Shown here in pieces: positions 1 through 5,841 of a stretch of 9,881 nt of DNA (the first letter of the stretch is position 1; every line of letters begins with the position of its first letter). The notes under the pieces are model-generated. The model was given only the letters and a program-made list of their open reading frames with translations, did not search any database and was not told the DNA's origin. The translations under genes and the position numbers were made by a program. The stretch comes from Alphaproteobacteria bacterium (lineage in GTDB: Bacteria > Pseudomonadota > Alphaproteobacteria > SMXP01), in assembly GCA_028280675.1 (NCBI GenBank), contig JANQLI010000265.1, positions 1 through 9,881 of the forward strand. The letters are read 5' to 3'.

Positions 1-955
1 CAAAACTCGGCCAATTGGACAGCGCATAGACAGAGAGAAGATTGACCCACGCACACGCACTGTTATCTCCATCAGCCCCGCGCCCTTTCATCGCCGGACC
101 AAATGCTTGGATAAGACGCATGAGACCAAAATAATTGATCTCCATTTCATCTTGCGCGGTGATGATGCCATTACGATTCATCGCTGATCCGGGCCGCACA
201 TAACTCGCCGTATTCACAAGAATATCGACCTTGCCACCAATCTCGGCGACCAATTCATCGACGGAAATCGTATCGGTGATATCCAGTGACATGAGTTGTA
301 CGTTCGGAATCTTCGCAAGATCCTCTTGTCCCTCATAGGGGCGCCAGTCTTCAGCGATGCCAACAAACACTATGGAAGCGCCTGCATCTGATAATGCTTT
401 CGCCATCAATTGACCGACTTTGGTGCGACCATCGGTGATCAATGCACGGCGGTGCTTTGGGCTGCAGGTGAGTTCTCGCAAGAGGGGATCATCAGCCATA
501 TGGGGTGTCTCCTTCTGTGGCAAGGCCATCATGACGCCTTGCCCGGATTTATCGGTGCGCGCGATCACACGCACCGTATCGCCTTCTTTTAAATCGCTAT
601 GGATATGCGCATAAATCGATGGTCCGGCGTCCAACACGATTGTACCGATACGCCATGGCATACGTTCGCGGAAATACACATTCGTACTTGTTCGTAAAAT
701 TGTTTCGGCAATGAAGGTGCCTGTCTCTGGCATCTCCATCCAGGGTAAATCGAGCGACCAACATTTCGGGCACGATTCACGCGGCGGATAGGACACATGA
801 CCGCAATTGCTACATCGTTGCAGCATAAAACGTCCCTCGGCTGCGCGCACCGAAAAGGTAAGGGACGCACGGCTGCGCGACACGGGCGGCATGGTTGGGA
901 CAAGCGTGCGCTTTTGCGGATTCTTTTTCGGGGGCTTTTTAAGTGGGGCAACCAT
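1..955 (-). CDS. DUF35 (zinc-ribbon/OB-fold)-SDR fusion protein, 3' end cut by window edge
   Basis: One reading frame runs from ATG at 955 through the left edge (318 codons seen, no stop). Residues 1-30 are a Lys/Pro/Arg-rich tail. Residues 44-150 are a DUF35 module: a zinc ribbon with C48, C51, C62 and C65 (CxxC-x10-CxxC), then an OB-fold (about 75-145). From M153 a short-chain dehydrogenase follows, with a degenerate Rossmann turn (T174-D-G-R-T-K-V-G181 where TGxxxGxG is usual), N248-T-A-S for NNAG, N274, and S308 as likely catalytic Ser. The YxxxK motif would lie beyond the window. DUF35 proteins are known partners of thiolase-like enzymes, and the gene directly upstream is one; the two overlap by one base (TAATG), with GGAG seven bases before this start. 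The SDR may oxidise an indoline diol or reduce a released ketone (inference). The fusion is unusual; separate DUF35 and SDR genes are the common arrangement. Confidence 0.88.
   Translation of the reverse strand, partial: MVAPLKKPPKKNPQKRTLVPTMPPVSRSRASLTFSVRAAEGRFMLQRCSNCGHVSYPPRESCPKCWSLDLPWMEMPETGTFIAETILRTSTNVYFRERMPWRIGTIVLDAGPSIYAHIHSDLKEGDTVRVIARTDKSGQGVMMALPQKETPHMADDPLLRELTCSPKHRRALITDGRTKVGQLMAKALSDAGASIVFVGIAEDWRPYEGQEDLAKIPNVQLMSLDITDTISVDELVAEIGGKVDILVNTASYVRPGSAMNRNGIITAQDEMEINYFGLMRLIQAFGPAMKGRGADGDNSACAWVNLLSVYALSNWPSF
509..514 (-). promoter_or_regulatory. internal ribosome binding site before the SDR domain
   Basis: AAGGAG lies nine bases upstream of an in-frame ATG (499-497) that begins the SDR half of the fusion. 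Its position exactly at the domain junction suggests either a relic of two once separate genes or a live internal start giving free SDR beside the fusion. Only the motif and spacing are seen; its use is inferred. Confidence 0.5.
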
Positions 956-2139
956 TACGCATCTCCACTCGCGAGGATCGCTGCACCCGAGCAAAGCCCG
1001 CGGTCATAATTGATCATCCCAAACCCAGAAACAACGGCGTGCTGTGCGCCTTTCACTTGATTGCCAAGTGCGGTTCCGGTGAGTTGGCGCAATGCTTCAA
1101 CGATACCTAAGAAACCTCCGGCGGCGCCTGCTTGCCCTACGGATAATTGTCCGCCAGATGTGTTGTGGGGAAAATCGCCTTCGACGGTTAAATCATGCGA
1201 CCGCACAAAATCAGGACCTCCACCCTTTTCACAAAACCCGAGATCTTCCACCTGCATCATACTGATCACGGGATAATCATCGTAGGTTTGCAGTAAATCT
1301 ATTTTTTCAGGTGTGATGCCGGACATGGCCCATAATTCATCACGATCCACTTCCCAGCCACCGCGGATTTGAATGGGATCATCTGGAAAAGCATTATGGC
1401 GTTCAATGGTCGACAGAATACGCACGAAGGGAAGGTCCAATTGTTTTGCCATCTCTTCATGCATCACAAGAAATCCCTCTGCGCCGCCGCAGGGCATGAC
1501 ACAATCAAACAATGCAATAGGATCAGCAATCTCGCGCGCATTCATATATTCGTCAAGGGTAAGAGGTTTTTTCATGAGTGCATGCGGAAACCTCAATGCA
1601 TTATCACGCTGAGCAACACATATCTTACCAAAGTCTTCACGTTTAGCTCCATGCACATTCATATATTGCTTGGTCATCAAGGCAAAACTGCCATTCGGCC
1701 CGCCAGAACCATATGGATATGACGCGTCTTGCGAGAAGCGGCTAAAACTTGTCAGCATATTGCGAAACGAATTTACATGATTGGTATCACCGGCGACGCA
1801 TGCAATAATATTCGCATCACCAGATTGAACTGCCCGCGCTGCACGGCGCAAAGCCACCACACCGGAGGCTCCGCCCATAGGTATATGATCAAGCCAGCGC
1901 GGTGTGAGACCGAAATGCTGCGTAAGCCCCACCGCCGTATCGGGGAAAAGTGTAAAAGAGGATACGCTAAATCCGTCAATATCATCAGGGGTCAGTTTTG
2001 ATTCTTGTCCCAAGGCATGTAATGCCCGCGCTATCCACCAATGGGCAGGTTCTGGCGAATAGCGCATGTAAGGCACCGTCACTGGAACAGTAGCCACGAT
2101 GCCGTCATAGGGTTGGCGATGTGCTCGGGGAGATACCAT
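955..2139 (-). CDS. thiolase-like protein lacking the nucleophilic Cys (SCP-x/Ltp2-type), possible retro-aldolase
   Basis: A 394-residue protein of the SCP-x/lipid-transfer thiolase-like superfamily, cytosolic, with no signal peptide. The family frame is present: the helix-capping turn at 88-93 reads MGGASG, so the position of the acyl-accepting Cys (xCASG in true thiolases) is Gly90. The NxxGG motif follows at 326-330, a GQAGAAGG loop at 335-342 without the usual HP, and a C-terminal RGLCSG at 380-385 that keeps a Cys. A YDDY patch (286-289) falls where Ltp2-like aldolases, as I recall, carry a catalytic Tyr. Without the nucleophile, Claisen thiolysis is unlikely. With a DUF35 partner directly downstream, retro-aldol cleavage of a beta-hydroxyacyl-CoA is the better guess, possibly DOAA-CoA to isatin plus acetyl-CoA (inference). 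ATG starts two bases after the ligase stop. Automatic pipelines would probably call it acetyl-CoA acetyltransferase; I think that name is misleading. Confidence 0.85.
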   Translation of the reverse strand: MVSPRAHRQPYDGIVATVPVTVPYMRYSPEPAHWWIARALHALGQESKLTPDDIDGFSVSSFTLFPDTAVGLTQHFGLTPRWLDHIPMGGASGVVALRRAARAVQSGDANIIACVAGDTNHVNSFRNMLTSFSRFSQDASYPYGSGGPNGSFALMTKQYMNVHGAKREDFGKICVAQRDNALRFPHALMKKPLTLDEYMNAREIADPIALFDCVMPCGGAEGFLVMHEEMAKQLDLPFVRILSTIERHNAFPDDPIQIRGGWEVDRDELWAMSGITPEKIDLLQTYDDYPVISMMQVEDLGFCEKGGGPDFVRSHDLTVEGDFPHNTSGGQLSVGQAGAAGGFLGIVEALRQLTGTALGNQVKGAQHAVVSGFGMINYDRGLCSGAAILASGDA

Positions 2140-2141
2140 AC

Positions 2142-3785
2142 TTACGCAGATTGCTCCTGTTTGGGCCTTTTCTTTAATGCACAGAAATCAAAACACTGTC
2201 CTGACACTACAAGTTGCTTCGCCATAATTTTTGCATCACCACGTTTGACCTTCTCAGATGCGGTCATTGGAAGCGCATGGACAAAAGCAATAAAACCTGG
2301 CGTTTTAAAGTAAATCAGATTCTGCATCGTGTATTTAAAAACTTGTTCTGCGGCTTTGTGTTTGTCTTGCCCAGCTTGCTCCGACAATACGACAAGCGCC
2401 ATCACTTCATCGCCGCGAAACTCATCTGGCACTGGTACAACGACACAAGAATCTACCAATTCGTGTCGCATAAGCACACTCTCGACTTCGATAGCGGAAA
2501 TGTTCTCACCGCTTCGGCGAATGACATTCTTACGACGATCCACAAAGTAAAAATAACCATCTTCATCCACGCGAACGACATCACCGGTATGGAAGTAACC
2601 ACCTTGCCATGCGGCCTCTGTCGCGGCGTCATCTTTAAAATATCCGCCAAAGAAATATTGACGGGGATTTTCTCCTGCCCGTCGCACCAAGAGTTCCCCA
2701 GGAACACCATTTCGAAGATCTTCACCCTCTTCTCCAATGAGCTTATATTCAAGGCCTTTTGGGGCAAGACCAAAACATCGCTCACCAACATGGCGTTGCT
2801 CATTATTAGCTGTAATCCATGCACCTGCACCCGTCTCGGTCATTGCCCAAGCTTCGATTAATTGAATGCCAAATCTCTTTTCAAACACTGCATGGTGCTT
2901 GGGATCACAGCCTGCGCCAAAAGCGAATTTTATTTGCTGACTGAAATCCTCATCGTCATTTTCAGGAAAATTCAACAGCATGGCAGGCATAACGCCCAGG
3001 TAATGCATAATAGTCGCTTCTGATTGACGTACATTATCCCACCAAGAGCGTGGGTGAAACCGGTCCATTTGAACAAGACAGCCACCACTTACAACCATCA
3101 CCATAAAAGAACAAGCAAGTGCATTCATATGTGTTACGGGCAGCGGTGTAATGAGACGCTCTGCTCCATCGGCAAGCGTACATTGACCGCCTAAATTGCG
3201 ATAAAGATCGCCTATCGCAAGAAAGTACTCATTGCTGAGGATACACCCTTTGGGTTGTCCTGTAGTTCCGGATGTATAGAGTAAAGCGGCTTCGGTCTCT
3301 CTGGTAATCAAAGTGACCGCCTGTGCTGAGTCCTCTCGCACTGGCAAAGACATCAAAGCATCAGGTGTTACTACAGGGCAGTTATGTGCACCCACAAGGG
3401 CATCCTGCATTTTGTTTTGAAGAGACGCGTCAACGACAAGAAAATCACATTCTCCGTGCGTAACTTGATATTGAAGCTCCTCAGGAGCTAAACCAGGGTT
3501 AAGTGGAAGTATACTAATACCCAACGCGTTGAGCGCAAGAAACTGTAGAAAGTGCATCGGGCGATTCTCGAAAGCCACACCTACCCGCATTCCTCGACCA
3601 TAACCCAATGCTCGGTACGTTCGAGCAAACTCTTCTACCTGGGTTGAAGCTTCTGCGTACGTATAATCCGTTACAGCCAGATCATAGATATCAGCTACAC
3701 TTGGAACGACGTGCAAAAACGAATTTTGTGGAAAACGTTCCACCGATTCTCTAAATGCGTCGTAAACTGAGTTTGCAGATGCCAT
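2142..3785 (-). CDS. AMP-forming acyl-CoA ligase (CaiC/aryl-CoA ligase-like)
   Basis: A member of the ANL adenylating superfamily: it activates a carboxylic acid with ATP to the acyl-AMP, then forms the CoA thioester. Numbering from the longer TTG frame (3824): P-loop YTSGTTGQPKG at 183-193, MTETG at 328-332, TGD at 413-415, the hinge RRKNVIRRSGENIS at 430-443, and catalytic Lys525 in PMTASEKVKR. All core motifs are intact. I prefer ATG at 3785, which has AGAGAG five bases upstream and matches where the conserved part begins. The TTG at 3824 overlaps the marR stop (TTGA) but has no clear ribosome binding site; it would give 560 residues against 547. The acid it activates cannot be read from sequence. 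A ligase next to a MarR gene recalls CouR-type systems, where the CoA thioester is the inducer. Here the likely substrate is the dioxygenase product (inference). Confidence 0.9.
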   Translation of the reverse strand: MASANSVYDAFRESVERFPQNSFLHVVPSVADIYDLAVTDYTYAEASTQVEEFARTYRALGYGRGMRVGVAFENRPMHFLQFLALNALGISILPLNPGLAPEELQYQVTHGECDFLVVDASLQNKMQDALVGAHNCPVVTPDALMSLPVREDSAQAVTLITRETEAALLYTSGTTGQPKGCILSNEYFLAIGDLYRNLGGQCTLADGAERLITPLPVTHMNALACSFMVMVVSGGCLVQMDRFHPRSWWDNVRQSEATIMHYLGVMPAMLLNFPENDDEDFSQQIKFAFGAGCDPKHHAVFEKRFGIQLIEAWAMTETGAGAWITANNEQRHVGERCFGLAPKGLEYKLIGEEGEDLRNGVPGELLVRRAGENPRQYFFGGYFKDDAATEAAWQGGYFHTGDVVRVDEDGYFYFVDRRKNVIRRSGENISAIEVESVLMRHELVDSCVVVPVPDEFRGDEVMALVVLSEQAGQDKHKAAEQVFKYTMQNLIYFKTPGFIAFVHALPMTASEKVKRGDAKIMAKQLVVSGQCFDFCALKKRPKQEQSA

Positions 3786-3820
3786 TGAAGCTCTCTTGCT
3801 AAATACTTTGGATTTATTGT

Positions 3821-4318
3821 TCAAACATAGGGAGAGCGATTTAGATTCGCCCGAATCTTTTTCAATATGCGAGTCATAGAGCGTATCTCCTTCTCGCTTA
3901 TACCCTCAACTGCGCGATCATAGACCAAAGATCCGATACTCTTGAGATGGACCAATGTCTTTTTTCCCTTCTGCGTCATTGAAACAAGAATGATTCGGCG
4001 GTCGTCGACTTGACATTCGCGCTGTACCATCCCCTCAGCTTCCATACGAGAAAGCATACGCGTGACTGTGGACATCTTCGTGACAGATTTGCGGGCAAGA
4101 TCACCAACTGTGCTAGGGTTTTGATCATCCAACAACATTAAGATGCGCCACACTGTGATATTGGAGTCGATGTCCTTCATAGCTTTTGACATTTCGTCAA
4201 TATAAGTAGTAGCTGTGCGATTAAGATTGTAGAGAGGGTACTCATCTAGAATGAACCCCTTATCCTGCGGCTTTAGAATTGATTCTGACTTTGGTGTTTT
4301 TCCTCGTACATCACTCAT
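3821..4318 (-). CDS. MarR-family transcriptional regulator
   Basis: A 165-residue winged-helix regulator of usual MarR length. Helices for dimerisation flank the DNA-binding core: helix-turn-helix at about 69-97 (ST-VGDLARKSVTKMSTVTRML) and a beta wing at 98-116 with the conserved DDRR (105-108). MarR dimers bind palindromes of about 16-22 bases and usually let go on binding a small aromatic ligand or its CoA thioester. Its start overlaps the iorB stop by four bases (ATGA), so it is made from the same message as the enzymes and would regulate its own production. The best candidate operator is the palindrome at 8061-8082, over the predicted promoter of this operon. In auxin catabolism loci, IadR is a MarR protein released by IAA; whether this protein is its ortholog cannot be settled here. 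Confidence 0.92.
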   Translation of the reverse strand: MSDVRGKTPKSESILKPQDKGFILDEYPLYNLNRTATTYIDEMSKAMKDIDSNITVWRILMLLDDQNPSTVGDLARKSVTKMSTVTRMLSRMEAEGMVQRECQVDDRRIILVSMTQKGKKTLVHLKSIGSLVYDRAVEGISEKEIRSMTRILKKIRANLNRSPYV

Positions 4319-5838
4319 GCCGCTTCAGACCTTTCCGCCAGTGATGCTATCGCTTTGTTCAGGGCTTCGCCATCTTCATCGCGTAATGCCGTATCTTTGA
4401 GATCGATAACAATTTGGTTCGCATTCTCACCGCTCTGCAATGATTGATACGAGTCCATTATGATGTGATAATTGCGAAGACCCCGCTCGTGTGTCTCGCC
4501 ATATCCTTTAATCAACCTTTGCAATCCAGCAAGCTCACATGCTAAAATATAATCTTCTGAACACGCATTTTTAATGGCGTCGATCCACCCAGCAATACGT
4601 TTCTCTTCAAGAGCATAGCGATAAGATGAACGGCGCATAAACTTCCATGACGACACGAAATAAAGAAGCAAAAATCCTGGTAATTTGCTCGTCGTGATTC
4701 GTCGTCCCTTGGTGAGGAAACGACCTAGGCGATCTTTCCAAAAGCCGTTCATGATCGCTGCACCTAATCCTGCAGGCAAGATATCGCAAATCTCTTGAAT
4801 GCGCGGGTGGAAAAACTCTGTGATATGGAAATATTGATCTTGTTCGGCGCGGATCTCTTCCCGTACACGGTCAAATCGTGTGTCCCGCACCTTCAGCTCA
4901 GCTACACGGATCGTATCCTCATAGGACATGGCGAGTGCAAGATACCGCGCTACATCTTTGGTCAATCGCCAAACACGCCGATCACCACCATGTTGTTTAT
5001 CAAGTTCAGCAAACTCTTGGAGGCGATCAAGGTACAAATGGCCATAGTCATTGTCTTGATAATCAACAACGCGCTTTAAGCCTTCTTTGATTATGCCATG
5101 AGTAGTTGGCGGAAAATCATCTCTCATGCGCAACAAAAGATCAGCAACCTTTGGAGAAACATCTCCAATCTCGCTCTGATTAATGTCCTCATCTTGTTCC
5201 TCTGATGCACCATCGTGTGCACCAGAAAATCCAAGTTCAAAGCCTGCTAGGTTACTCTCGACCGCTTTTCCTCCTGCGCGAATGGTGTCTTCAAAAGCTT
5301 GGCGTGAAAAAGGGAGCGCGCCAGAGCCTGCAAGCGCACCAAAGAGCACAGAGCTAATGACACTGCCAACCGATTGAGCTGCCACATCCATATCAAAACA
5401 AATAAATCGTTTTGCAACACGCTGACCCGTCTCAATGATGTCACCATGCTCTCCGCGCCCATCACCCATCGCGATTTTTTCATAGATGGAATACACGCGA
5501 TGAGAGGACGCGATCAGCGTCGTCCTTCCGGAGACAAAGCCACGCTGAAGTGCACGTCCCGCTTCCATCATTTCTGCAGACAAAACCACATCGACATCGC
5601 CCGGCACTGGCATCATGGCAAGGACGGGTTTTTGGGCGGTTTTCCCATCATCAATACCGGGGAAAATTTCAACATAATAAACTGTTGCCCCGGTGCGCTG
5701 TGCCACGCCCGGCACAGATGTATATTGTGTGATGTAGCCCGCCTGCTCTGCCAGTTTGACGATCCAAGTTGAGAGCACACCGCCCCCTTGGCCACCCATC
5801 GCAGTAATCGCAATTTTAATCGGCTTTTGAAATGTCAT
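4315..5838 (-). CDS. iorB: indolepyruvate oxidoreductase beta subunit, long form (IorB-like)
   Basis: A 507-residue partner of the alpha subunit encoded just upstream. Residues 8-200 form the gamma-type domain of 2-oxoacid:ferredoxin oxidoreductases, with the phosphate-binding MGGQGGG at 14-20 and the PGVAQRTGAT stretch at 43-52 typical of the family. Classical archaeal IorB is only about 200 residues. The extra 300 residues are largely helical and charged (for example about 285-370) and correspond to the C-terminal extension I recall as DUF6537 in proteobacterial forms; its role is not known to me. With IorA it makes an acyl-CoA from an aryl 2-oxoacid, passing electrons to ferredoxin. ATG lies three bases after the iorA stop, with GGAG eight bases upstream of the start. 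No signal peptide or membrane segment. Confidence 0.9.
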   Translation of the reverse strand: MTFQKPIKIAITAMGGQGGGVLSTWIVKLAEQAGYITQYTSVPGVAQRTGATVYYVEIFPGIDDGKTAQKPVLAMMPVPGDVDVVLSAEMMEAGRALQRGFVSGRTTLIASSHRVYSIYEKIAMGDGRGEHGDIIETGQRVAKRFICFDMDVAAQSVGSVISSVLFGALAGSGALPFSRQAFEDTIRAGGKAVESNLAGFELGFSGAHDGASEEQDEDINQSEIGDVSPKVADLLLRMRDDFPPTTHGIIKEGLKRVVDYQDNDYGHLYLDRLQEFAELDKQHGGDRRVWRLTKDVARYLALAMSYEDTIRVAELKVRDTRFDRVREEIRAEQDQYFHITEFFHPRIQEICDILPAGLGAAIMNGFWKDRLGRFLTKGRRITTSKLPGFLLLYFVSSWKFMRRSSYRYALEEKRIAGWIDAIKNACSEDYILACELAGLQRLIKGYGETHERGLRNYHIIMDSYQSLQSGENANQIVIDLKDTALRDEDGEALNKAIASLAERSEAA

Positions 5839-5841
5839 ATC

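Noticed and set aside
589..951. A 120-codon minus-strand frame beginning with TTG.
   Set aside because: It is out of frame with the DUF35 zinc ribbon, which carries CxxC-x10-CxxC in the frame from 955; low-complexity Arg/Cys-rich translation.
2214..2861. A 215-codon open frame on the plus strand.
   Set aside because: It lies opposite the acyl-CoA ligase, whose conserved motifs fix the true strand and frame; its translation has no recognisable domain and no ribosome site.
955..3785. Ligase plus thiolase plus SDR as an ordinary fatty acid beta-oxidation set.
   Set aside because: No acyl-CoA dehydrogenase or enoyl-CoA hydratase is present, and the thiolase-like protein lacks its nucleophilic Cys.
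3786..3824. N-terminal extension of the ligase from a TTG overlapping the marR stop.
   Set aside because: No clear ribosome site before it, and residues 1-13 look non-conserved; ATG at 3785 has AGAGAG upstream. Kept only as an alternative.
5056..5066. TTGATAATCAA palindrome resembling the candidate operator.
   Set aside because: It is inside iorB coding sequence, shorter, with a different centre and no promoter nearby; likely chance.
5374..5772. A 132-codon open frame on the plus strand.
   Set aside because: It is opposite the conserved N-terminal domain of iorB; a shadow frame with no family features.
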